Shown piece by piece: positions 55,960 to 64,000 of a stretch of DNA of 64,000 nucleotides. The notes under the pieces were generated by a model. It did no database searches, was not told where the DNA came from, and worked only from the letters and a program-made list of their open reading frames with translations. Location of the stretch: positions 77,023 to 141,022 of the forward strand of contig SAQR01000010.1 in the NCBI GenBank assembly GCA_004020365.1, read 5' to 3'. This DNA is from Mesorhizobium sp. (GTDB lineage Bacteria; Pseudomonadota; Alphaproteobacteria; Rhizobiales; Rhizobiaceae). Every line of letters begins with the position of its first letter. Within the stretch, counting starts at the first letter, position 1. The translations under genes were made by a program, and so were the position numbers.

Positions 55960-56808
55960 ATGTCAGTTCCCAAGCGCCATCACTACGTGCCGCAGATGAT
56001 CCTGAACGGCTTCACAGACTCGGATGGCTGGCTGCACTGGTGCCGCCTCCGCGAACGACCCGTCACGGTCCGCCGCGCAAGGCCTCTTGAACTGTTCCCT
56101 CAGAATCATCTGTACAGCACGCTTTCTGAAATCGGGGCCAAGGATCCGGCAATGGAGCACGCTCTTTCAGTTCTTGAGAGCGAGGCTGTTGGAGTCGTGC
56201 AATCCATTCTGGTGCCGGCACGGGAGGGCCGGCTTCCCGTCCTTACATCCGAGCAAAAGCGCCTCTGGTACATATTCTTTCTAACCCAGTGGCGACGCAG
56301 TCCTGAGACCCAACGAGCCAACGTCTCCGATGCTGAAGCACTGCGAATGGTTGAGGATACACTCGACGAGCTCCGCCAAGCCGCACCCCATCGACTTGAC
56401 GAAATCGAAGCGCTGGCGACGGCCGATGCCAAGGCTCGAACAGTACGCAACGTTCGAGTTCAGACAATCGGACAACCGAGTGCAGAGGTGATGCGCGTGC
56501 TTGAGCGACGTGGCATCGCCATACTGCGCATCGTCCAGCCGAAGAAAAGCTTCATCGTCGGCAGCCGGCCAGTCGTGAAACTAACCGCGCCCAATCGCAC
56601 CGATCTTAACGATCCGACGGTCGAGATGTGGCTCCCGATCGCGTCAGACGTTGCCGTGGGAGCAGGACAAGGCGACGGAAAGATAAGTCTTCACGATACG
56701 GTCGATGAACGCCCAGTGCGGCAGCTCAACATTGCGATCGCGGGCCAGAGTGGCACCATCGCTGCCGGTTCAGCAGCGCTGGTCAAATCCATAGCCAATG
56801 CTCGGTGA
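55960..56808 (+). CDS. DUF4238 family protein (second copy type)
   Basis: 282 residues; begins VPKRHHYVPQMILNGFTDSDGW, the classical DUF4238 N-terminus, with FLTQWRRSPETQ in the helical middle; the SDNPV-like motif is altered to GSRPVVKLT. It starts 12 bases after the HEPN gene stop, suggesting one transcript. Only loosely similar to the DUF4238 protein at 31269-32426. Confidence 0.8.
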   Translation: MSVPKRHHYVPQMILNGFTDSDGWLHWCRLRERPVTVRRARPLELFPQNHLYSTLSEIGAKDPAMEHALSVLESEAVGVVQSILVPAREGRLPVLTSEQKRLWYIFFLTQWRRSPETQRANVSDAEALRMVEDTLDELRQAAPHRLDEIEALATADAKARTVRNVRVQTIGQPSAEVMRVLERRGIAILRIVQPKKSFIVGSRPVVKLTAPNRTDLNDPTVEMWLPIASDVAVGAGQGDGKISLHDTVDERPVRQLNIAIAGQSGTIAAGSAALVKSIANAR

Positions 56809-56811
56809 TCA

Positions 56812-57417
56812 AATCCGAATATCCGAGGGGCTCGCGGGTAAGGCCGACCTCGCGCTTCTATATGGACGGCGGCCACGAGTACCACCCGGATTTCGTGCAC
56901 GCAGCAGATCAGCAGTTGGAGGCTGACTTTCGATGAAGGTAACCCGCAGGCCTTCTTCAATCAGCTGAGCACGATCAGCGTGCCGGTGACGATGCAACGC
57001 AACCCAACCTACCCGAAATTCGTGTTGGTGTTCGGCCGCCGCGCCGAATACGCGGAGAGCGAACTGCGGCGCAGCCGTATTGACGCCGAAGAGCGCGACG
57101 ATTTCAAGATTATCACGTTCGACAGCCTCGCGGAGGGTCTATATGGCAAGCGCACATTGTGGTTCGGCGTCCGGCGCGCCGAGTTCATGGATCTTCAGAA
57201 TGAGGAAGATCGTTGACGATAATCTCTTTATCTGGGCCGATCCACGTATGCTAACCGTCAGCGAAGGGTTATACGAAAAGCTCGAGGCGGTCGGGGGCAA
57301 GAACAAGCCTTCGCCCTTCCATACAACAGGATGCGGCCATCTTATGGGCAATTTCCATCCGGATGCGCTGAAGGTGAGGATGCGCCGCCGAACGGCCGCA
57401 CCCGCGACGGCAAGCTG
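56812..57417 (+). pseudogene. Remnants of a Shedu-like (DUF4263) gene and another fragment
   Basis: No intact gene spans this stretch. A frame from 56805 reads SRFYMDGGHEYHPDFVHAAD, another (to 57216) reads NPQAFFNQLS then PKFVLVFGRRAEYAESELRR and DDFKIITFDSLAEGL, which resembles the C-terminal nuclease end of DUF4263/Shedu proteins; a third (to 57417) reads DNLFIWADPRMLTVSEGLYEKL. The pieces are consistent with frameshifted decay of one or two defence genes. Confidence 0.4.
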
Positions 57418-57424
57418 ACGGACC

Positions 57425-58555
57425 ATGGCCGATCAAGAGCCGACTGCTGTCGAAGATATGAAACCTGAGCACGTGGCGCCCAAGCGCCGGGAAGCCGCTG
57501 AGACCGAGAGCAACGGCCACGCGGAGAGCGCTGTATCAGAAGGGTTCATCACGGTCGCCGACCTGCCGCGCGGCCTCTACGACCATGAGGGGCACGTATC
57601 CGTGCGAGACCGTGGGCGGCGGCGATATCACCCGTTTGCCTATGATTTCGACTCCACCCCGATGAGTCTCGACGATCCGAGCGAGCACTGGGAGGAGAAA
57701 GTGAAGGTGCTCCATATCGAGAACCGCAACAATGCGATTGAGAGGCTTAAAGCCGAGTACGGCGAACGCCGCCATGCGCAAGTGATCCAGGACACTAAGG
57801 ACCTTGGCGCAAAGGCGTTCTCCATCGTCAGTTATCATAACCTGATGCATGAACAGGCGCGCCGCGCCTTTGTATCAGGGCTCTACTTCCCAGCCTTGGT
57901 CGCTGCGTGCGCCCTCGGCGAGCGCATCCTGAACCACCTCATCCTGGACCTTCGGGATCACTACAAAGCGTCGCCGTACTACCGCCGTGTTTATCGCAGC
58001 GAGTCTTTCGATGACTGGCGGTTCGCCGTGCGCGTGCTGGAAGACTGGGGCGTGCTCTTGCCTGATGTTGGGATAGCTTTCATGGAGCTTGCGACGCTGC
58101 GCAACCGCTCGGTCCACTTTAACCCCGCGACCTACTCCACAATGCGGGAGGACGCTCTATCGGCATTGAAAACGCTGGGCCACATCATCCAACTGCAGTT
58201 TGGCGGATTCGGCCGGCAACCATGGTTTATCGAAAACACGCCCGGCGCCCAGTTCATCAAGCGGACATACGAGGACGTTCCCTTCGTAAAGACTTATATC
58301 GTGCCCTTGAGCGGATTTGTCGGCGTAGAATACGGCATGGACCTCACGGAACGGGGTTGGCGTCATCTCGACTACCATGACTATGGCCCGGGCGATGTCG
58401 ACGACTCCGCGTATGCGCGTCTCTACCGTGAGCGGGATCATAGCAAAGTCGTTACGCGCGAGATGGTGGAGCGCGCTGCACGGGCGCAGGCAACGGCCGC
58501 GGCCGAGGAAGGGGCGGAAAGCGCCCGTCCCGAAGGTGTCGCGCCCCAGGCATAA
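57425..58555 (+). CDS. HEPN-like hypothetical protein
   Basis: 376 residues; weak ribosome site. A disordered acidic N-terminus (1-40), then a conserved-looking region (GLYDHEGHVSVRDRGRRRYH) and a helical domain ~140-270 where ARRAFVSGLYFPALVAACALGERILNHLI and ELATLRNRSVHFNPATYSTM show the HEPN pattern with RNRSVH (RNxxxH). The C-terminus is charged. It could be a ribonuclease toxin or a nucleotidyltransferase partner; no partner gene is adjacent. Confidence 0.65.
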   Translation: MADQEPTAVEDMKPEHVAPKRREAAETESNGHAESAVSEGFITVADLPRGLYDHEGHVSVRDRGRRRYHPFAYDFDSTPMSLDDPSEHWEEKVKVLHIENRNNAIERLKAEYGERRHAQVIQDTKDLGAKAFSIVSYHNLMHEQARRAFVSGLYFPALVAACALGERILNHLILDLRDHYKASPYYRRVYRSESFDDWRFAVRVLEDWGVLLPDVGIAFMELATLRNRSVHFNPATYSTMREDALSALKTLGHIIQLQFGGFGRQPWFIENTPGAQFIKRTYEDVPFVKTYIVPLSGFVGVEYGMDLTERGWRHLDYHDYGPGDVDDSAYARLYRERDHSKVVTREMVERAARAQATAAAEEGAESARPEGVAPQA

Positions 58556-58859
58556 TCTCCACAGCGATCGGTTCCGCCGCGATTTGGCGCTTCGGAGTTG
58601 AGCCCGAAATCGCTGCGCATGCGTAGCGAAGCGAATTGACATTATTACGGGCAATGACCGCTATCGTGGTTTCGGTATTTGAGTACGAGCGGCCGAAAGG
58701 GCGTCGGTTGGTTATGGGCAGCTTTCCATCAACCGGGGCCGAAACCGGACGGACCGCAGTCGGCCCCGGAGCGGCCATTTCTGAACTCCCGCACATTGGC
58801 TTTTCCAGCGCTAAACTGGCCTTGGGCGCCAGATGTTCCCGGTCTGTGCTCGAAAAGTC

Positions 58860-59342
58860 GCATAAAGGGCAGACTGGCACATGGAACTTGGGTCGCGAGG
58901 TGGAGCAAATGCGTTACGCAGGGTCGCAGAACGCGCAAGAGACATTGCAGGTCATCTATAATCGAGCTGTGGGCCCAGCCGATTTCCTATTCGTGCCAGT
59001 GAGCAATGGCAATCGTACCAGCGACAGCACCCATTGCTCGCTGCTGCTCGTTGATGGCCGCAACCCGGAGCGGGTCGCCTATCACCACGACTCCTCCCGG
59101 ACAGGGCCACAACGACGAGCCTGCAAACCAGCTCGCAAGGGTGCTGAACGGCACCTTCGAGGCAGCCCCCATGACCCGACAGCCGAATGCTTATGACTGC
59201 GGCGTGTTTGTGTTGGCACGTGGGCGCCGATTGGACAATTGATGGCCGGGCAGCGGCGCCGGGTCGCTGCGACGACCTCGTCGCCGACCGGCAGGCGCTG
59301 CAAGACCGGCTGAGGCGGCGCTTCCGCACGGGATTTGTCTAA
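58860..59342 (+). pseudogene. C48 (Ulp1/SUMO-protease) effector remnant, NopD-like
   Basis: Several frames together recover the C48 protease core: ADFLFVPVSNGNRTSDSTHCSLLLVDG (catalytic His in STHCSLLLVD), VAYHHDSS (catalytic Asp), GHNDEPANQLARVLNGTFE, then QPNAYDCGVFVLA (oxyanion Gln and nucleophile Cys), and a degraded DDLVADRQALQDRL ending at 59342. Frameshifts separate them at ~59095 and ~59225. Rhizobial NopD-type effectors are type III-secreted deSUMOylases, so this remnant points to a symbiosis-island origin. Confidence 0.65.
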
Positions 59343-59405
59343 AATTCCAAGGGGGATTTGTGGAGGTATGACGCCGACAGGCCGCCTACCGCCAGACTAC
59401 CCCGC

Positions 59406-61553
59406 TCATGAACGCGACGCCGGCAGCACTCCCATCTCCTTGAGCAACCAGGCAGCGCCGTCAATCTTGTCCATGGTCCAAAGCATGAAGCGACTGTCGA
59501 CATGGATGCTTCGACTGCGGTCTGCGGCATATGCCCAATCGGAGATCACTCCATCGAGCGTGCCATCAAAGGCGAGACCGACGAACTCGCCGCGCCCATT
59601 CAGCGTGGCCGAGCCGCTATTGCCATTGGTAATGTCGACCGTGGACATGAAGTCGACCGGCAAAGTGCCCAGCTCCGGCGCGACATAGGGGCCATAATTC
59701 TTGGCCCGGATCGCAGCGACGGCGGCGGCCGGCGCATCAAACTCGCCCTTGCCAGTGTGCTTGGCCAGAAGTCCCTCAGCCGTGGTGAATGGCGTCCAGA
59801 TCTGCCCGTCGCGTGTTCGCCCCGACACCTTGCCCCAGGTGATGCGCAGCGATCCATTCGCGTCGGGATACACCGGCCGGCCAATCGCCTGCCAGTAGGC
59901 GCGCAGGCCCTGCATATAAGTCGCGCGCGCCGCCTGCGCTCGGCCAGCGCGGTCCTTCGCCGCGCGCTCCGCAGCTATGTCGCCGGGATAGAGCGCGACC
60001 GCCAGCTTGATGAAAGGATCGTCCGACGCCTCGAAGGCAGCAGCCGGCTTGTCGAGCCAGCCGAGCCGCGTGGCCGTGTCGGCGAGTTTGGTTTCTGCAT
60101 AAAGTCGGTCAAGGCCGATTTGGTCCAGAGCCGTTTCGAACGCAGTATCGCGGTCCTTTGCGTCTAGCCGGCGATATTCATCGAGCGCGGCCTCAAATAG
60201 CTTGCGATCGATGTCGGGCAGGTAACCGCGTTCGATCTGCGTCAGTTGATCCACGGTCTGGTTACGGTCACGATCCTGAAAGCCGCGTTCGCGGTCTTCA
60301 TCGAGCTTCTCGTGCTCCTTGGCCCAGCGATACAGAGTGCGCGCGGATGAGAGCATTTGCGCGCGGTTCAGCAGCGCCTGGCGCAGCCCCTCGAGCGAGG
60401 CCTGGCTATTCTCGTCCACCATGGCGCCCAGTTCGCCGATCGCTGCGCCATAGCGCGCCTGCCGCGCGGGATCATCGGCGACCCAGTCGTGATAAGCTTT
60501 CTCCTCGATAGCCTTGCGCACGTCGAGCCCGATCGCATTGGCCCCGGCGAGATCGCCCGCCAACTTCTTCTTGTAGTTTTCCACGCCTTGCAGGATGGAG
60601 GCGTAGCGGATCTGCGCTTCTCGATTGCCTGCCGTGGTTTGGTTTATCTGGGCCGCATAATCCGACAGCAAATGCTGCAACAGCGGTTCGTACCGCGCGA
60701 AATTGAACCGTACTTCATCCGCCGTGCGGAACCGATTGGTTTTTCCGGGAAAGCCGACGACCATGACGAAATCGCCGTCTTGCACGCCTTTAGAGGCAAT
60801 GCGCAGCCAGCTCTTCGGCCGGTAGGGCACGTTGTCGCGCGCATAAGGCCGGGAGGAACCATCAGGAGCGACATAAGCGCGGTAAAAACCGAAGTCGCCT
60901 GTGTGGCGCGGCCACGTCCAATTGTCCGTTTCGCCGCCGAAGTTACCGATGCCGAGCGCGGGCGCATAGACGAGGCGCACGTCCTGAATTTCGAGCTTCT
61001 GCTGGAGATAGTAGGAGGCGCCGCCATAATAGGACTCCACGTCGCAGCGGCGATTGGGCTGTTCTTCACATGCGGCGATCAGCGCCTTCCGGTTCCTGTC
61101 GAGCCGCTCATAGCGGGCAAAGCCGTTCAGCTTGTCCGATACGCCCTTGAGCATGTCGGCGGTCACATCACGGATATCCTCGATCACATAGATGCGGCTG
61201 CCGGGCACCGCGGGTAATTCTTCACCAAGGCTTTTCGCTAGAAATCCCTTGGTGAGATAGTCTTGACTCTCCTTGCTGTTGTACTGGATCGATTCCAGCA
61301 CGCAGTGACGGTTGGTCGCAACCAGTCCTTGCGGACTGACGAAGGAAGCTGAACATCCGCCCAGTGATACGATCGCGTTGAGCGGGGCAGTGTCTAGACG
61401 GCTGAGCTGCGCGGGATCAAGCTGGAGTCCATTCGCGCGCATGGCCGCGCCAAGTTCCGTAATCTGGGCCGGCATCCACATGCCTTCGTTCGCCGACGTC
61501 CAGAGCAAGTTCATAGCGGTGGCTTGGGCCAAACGACTAAAATTCGAGTTCAT
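59406..61553 (-). CDS. S46-family dipeptidyl-peptidase (DPP7-like)
   Basis: 715 residues from the ATG at 61553 (GGAACGAG upstream; an in-frame start at 61679 adds 42 unlikely residues). Serine peptidase of family S46: NEGMWMPAQI, LGGCSASFVSPQGLVATNRHCV with catalytic H83, NFGGETDNWTWPRHTGDF with the Asp, and STVDITNGNSGSATLNGRGEF with the Ser. Counting 18 residues from that Ser gives Gly, the DPP7-type (hydrophobic P1) rather than the DPP11-type Arg. The N-terminus lacks a convincing signal peptide, odd for this periplasmic family. Confidence 0.9.
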   Translation of the reverse strand: MNSNFSRLAQATAMNLLWTSANEGMWMPAQITELGAAMRANGLQLDPAQLSRLDTAPLNAIVSLGGCSASFVSPQGLVATNRHCVLESIQYNSKESQDYLTKGFLAKSLGEELPAVPGSRIYVIEDIRDVTADMLKGVSDKLNGFARYERLDRNRKALIAACEEQPNRRCDVESYYGGASYYLQQKLEIQDVRLVYAPALGIGNFGGETDNWTWPRHTGDFGFYRAYVAPDGSSRPYARDNVPYRPKSWLRIASKGVQDGDFVMVVGFPGKTNRFRTADEVRFNFARYEPLLQHLLSDYAAQINQTTAGNREAQIRYASILQGVENYKKKLAGDLAGANAIGLDVRKAIEEKAYHDWVADDPARQARYGAAIGELGAMVDENSQASLEGLRQALLNRAQMLSSARTLYRWAKEHEKLDEDRERGFQDRDRNQTVDQLTQIERGYLPDIDRKLFEAALDEYRRLDAKDRDTAFETALDQIGLDRLYAETKLADTATRLGWLDKPAAAFEASDDPFIKLAVALYPGDIAAERAAKDRAGRAQAARATYMQGLRAYWQAIGRPVYPDANGSLRITWGKVSGRTRDGQIWTPFTTAEGLLAKHTGKGEFDAPAAAVAAIRAKNYGPYVAPELGTLPVDFMSTVDITNGNSGSATLNGRGEFVGLAFDGTLDGVISDWAYAADRSRSIHVDSRFMLWTMDKIDGAAWLLKEMGVLPASRS

Positions 61554-61679
61554 GCTGATCTCGTTCCCATTCTGTGTTTTGTTCTCCGCTGATCTGGATC
61601 GATGAGCTATCGGGCTGACCGGCGTCCGCAAGCGCCTGCGCGGCAGCCACTGGGTGAAGAGTGAGTGGACGGTCAACAC

Positions 61680-62157
61680 AAAAATCTGGGTGACGCTCCC
61701 CTCACATTGTATCGGTGCAACGTTTGCGGATCATCCGTTGCACTAATCGTGCCAAAGGATGCCTGAGACGCCCTTCGGGTCCCGCGGAGAAGTCATTCGA
61801 GACGCCTCTAACAATATCTCCCGCATTGCGGGCCGGCCATTGGAGCGCCTCGTCAATAAAGCTTTCAATCACCTACGTGGTAAGGGCCTTGCGTGTCCGA
61901 CCTCCGACATTTGGGTCCGACCTCCGACATTTGGTTGTAGACCCGACACTCTCGTCCTCGCTCGCGACGAAGCCCACTGCCGAACAGCCGTCGTTAATTG
62001 TGAGAATGCGTGCTATCGTTTCTGTTACGTGCGGTGTTGCGCGAGGACGAGGGTGCGAGGAGTGCCCGGACTTCCCCTTGCCGCAAATCCGCTCGGCGCT
62101 TGGCGACATAACCCGGCGGACTATGTGCGCGAGTGCCGGCGTGAGGCGCGAAAGTAA
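61680..62157. other. Non-coding stretch with a 20-bp tandem repeat
   Basis: No supported gene. It holds the tandem repeat at 61895-61934 and, from 62158, the start of the truncated amidohydrolase. The S46 promoter is probably in 61560-61700. Confidence 0.4.
61895..61934. repeat. Perfect tandem duplication of 20 bp
   Basis: GTCCGACCTCCGACATTTGG occurs twice without spacing (61895-61914 and 61915-61934). GACATTTGG-type units are often seen at insertion-sequence footprints, but no element is recognisable. Confidence 0.9.
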
Positions 62158-62655
62158 ATCTGGGATGAAACGTCGACCATCCGAATCGAGCATGGAAACC
62201 TCATCAAAGCGACAACCGCCAACCGGGTTCGCGAGGCAGGCGCGTTCGTCGTCCCGACGAACATCACCTTTGCTGTCGTCGCTCGGGACGGAGCCAGATA
62301 CCGCATGTCCGCCGAATCCCTTGAAAAGGTGAGCTTCGTTCTCGATGCCGGCTTGTCGGCGCTCGAAACGCTTCAAAGCGCTGGCGTGACCATGGGCTAC
62401 GGCTCCGATCTGCTTGGCCAGATGCAGGGGCACCAATCAGAGGAATTTCTTCTGCGCGGCCGCGTTCTCAAGCCTCGGGACGTGATCCGATCCGCGACGG
62501 TGGATGCTGCCCGCGTGCTCAACATGGAAGGCCTCATCGGCACCATCGCGCCTGGCGCTCACGCAGATCTCATCGCCGTCTACGGCAATCCGTTGAAGGA
62601 CCTCGCGATTTTGCCCGATCCCGCCCGGCTTCGAAAGATCATCAAGGGCGGGTGA
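62158..62655 (+). pseudogene. Amidohydrolase, C-terminal fragment
   Basis: Open frame without start, preceded in frame by TAA at 62155. TIRIEHGNLIKATTANRVRE (metal His), VTMGYGSDLLGQMQGHQSEEF (metal Asp), VIRSATVDAARVLNMEGLIG and GAHADLIAVYGNPLKDLAIL are the last ~165 residues of imidazolonepropionase-like/prolidase-like amidohydrolases. The first ~240 residues are gone, so it is inactive. Confidence 0.8.
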
Positions 62656-63080
62656 GTGGTGAAGAATGAATAACCAGACGCAGGTAATCCGTTGCCATTC
62701 AGGGGAATTACGCAACACATATACAGGCAGGAGCACAACAGAACGTATTGAGCAGCTACCGATGGTTCCGAAGGCATGACGCTGCGATTGCCGCCTTCGT
62801 GCTGCCGGTGCTCAAAACTCTCAATCGTCCCTGACCAGCCTTGAAATCTCGGCGCTAATATCGGCTCCTTCGTAGGGCAATGCCTGAGGACGTTTCTCGC
62901 ACGCCTAGCCGTCATGATACACGCGCTCATTTGATTGCGTGGCATCGGTGGAGAGCGCTGTCACAAACGGCTGGACGACATTCCTCATATCGCGCCGGCG
63001 GAGCCTGTTTTGATCGTGCCCCATGGCGTGGTGTAGGTAACGGCATTGGTCGCCGTGCTCTCCGGCAAGGGCCGGACTGA
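62656..63080. other. Gap before the IS256-type element
   Basis: 425 bases without a supportable gene. It should contain the end of the insertion sequence (expected near 63000-63080), but terminal repeats cannot be confirmed because the other end is outside the window. Confidence 0.4.
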
Positions 63081-64000
63081 TCAGCGCGCCACTGCCGGCA
63101 GGCTGATGAGCGGATCATCGCTCATCTGGCTGATGGTCTCAAGGGTCATGTAGCGCGCCCGCTGCACGGCCCATTCATCATTCTGTTCGAGCAGGAGGGC
63201 GCCGACGAGACGGACTATGGCATCGTCATTGGGGAAGATGCCGACGACCTCGGTCCTGCGCTTGATCTCGCCGTTGAGGCGCTCGATCGGGTTGGTGCTA
63301 TGCAGCTTGGCACGGTGCTCCTTGGGGAAGGTCATGTAGGCAAGCACGTCGGGCTCGGCATCGTCCATGATGGTGGCGAGCTTGGGCACCTTCGGCCGGA
63401 TCTGGTCGGCAACGGCGCGCCATTGGGTGCTGGCGGCCTCGGCCGTCTCCTGGGCGAAGGCGGTGGCGATGAAGGCCGAGGCGACGCGGCGGCCGCTCTT
63501 GCCGGCATGCGCCAGCACGTTCCTCATGAAATGGACCCGGCAGCGCTGCCATGTCGCGCACAGCACCTTGGTGACGGCCGCCTTGATGCCTTCATGGGCA
63601 TCGGAAACGACGAGCTTGACGCCGCGCAGGCCGCGGCGGGTCAGCTTGCGCAAAAACTCCGTCCAGATCGGCTCGGCCTCAGACGTGCCGACCTCCATGC
63701 CCAGCACTTCGCGCCGGCCGTCTGCGTTTACACCGACGGCGATGATGACGGCGACCGAGACGATGCGTCCGCCGCGGCGCACCTTCAGGTAGGTGGCATC
63801 GATCCACAGATAGGGCCAGTCGCCCTCGATGGGCCTGTCGAGGAAGGCCTTCACCTTGCCGTCGATCTCCTCGCACAGCCGGCTGACCTGGCTCTTGGAG
63901 ACGCCGCTCATGCCCATCGCCTTGACCAGGTCGTCGACCGAGCGCGTCGAGATACCCTGGACGTAGGCCTCCTGGATGACGGCGATCAGCGCCTTCTCGG
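63081..64000 (-). mobile_element. IS256-family transposase (5' end beyond the right edge)
   Basis: At least 306 codons; the frame stays open to the window edge upstream of the ATG at 63917 (ALIAVIQEAYVQGISTRSVD), so the true start is outside. Mutator-type DDE motifs: WIDATYLKVR (D), VVSDAHEGIKAAV (D), CRVHFMRNVLAH and HSTNPIERLNGEIKRRTEVV (E), GIFPND. The coding sequence looks intact here. Confidence 0.92.

Overview
The window looks like chromosome plus an integrated genomic island from a Mesorhizobium-type rhizobium (Hyphomicrobiales). Pointers are an ALAS-type hemA, a rhamnose locus ordered like the one known from Rhizobium leguminosarum, rhizobial palindromic intergenic repeats, pRiA4b ORF-3 and DUF1403/ScpB genes, and a decayed NopD-like C48 protease. 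No database search was possible; family names come from motifs and remembered sequences.

Bases 1 to about 24,450 are orderly core genome with intact, tightly packed genes: an Na+/solute-symporter histidine kinase (cut by the left edge), mscL, an aminotransferase, hemA, galE, a D-amino-acid pair (dadA plus a racemase fused to an arginase-like domain), the complete L-rhamnose locus (rhaR-S-T-P-Q-U-K leftward, rhaD-I rightward from a shared regulatory region) and ggt.

At 24,455-24,477 lies a 23-bp piece that matches the 3' end of a phenylalanine tRNA gene, without the rest of the tRNA. This is the kind of scar left by Mesorhizobium integrative elements (symbiosis islands) that insert into phe-tRNA. 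Its orientation puts chromosome on the left and island on the right, which fits the abrupt change in content there.

From 24.5 kb to the right edge the sequence is accessory: kup, a DUF1403 gene with a broken scpB, then a dense collection of candidate anti-phage modules. These are (a) TIR protein, DUF4238, SLATT membrane effector and CD-NTase on one strand; (b) a disrupted tRNA-like gene, a winged-HTH protein, DUF3800, DUF2130 and a possible small RNA; (c) a PgdS/PghP-like poly-gamma-glutamate hydrolase; (d) a promoter/operator followed by four overlapping genes (unknown, QatC/QueC-like, XRE-ImmA/IrrE protease, PIN-like); (e) a frameshifted nuclease-STAND NTPase with a coupled small gene; (f) a GrpB-like nucleotidyltransferase next to a 4TM membrane protein; (g) a membrane protein sandwiched between two different CD-NTases; (h) HEPN and DUF4238 genes. 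Interspersed are remnants of ISKra4, a Shedu-like gene, a NopD-like protease and an amidohydrolase, an S46 dipeptidyl-peptidase, and an IS256-family transposase at the right edge.

The most novel-looking systems are the QueC-like/ImmA/PIN operon (38.86-42.64 kb), the two-cyclase operon (51.27-54.37 kb) and the GrpB/4TM pair (49.59-50.93 kb). Many island genes carry frameshifts or in-frame stops while none was seen in the core half, so decay (or, less likely, local sequence error) is a theme.
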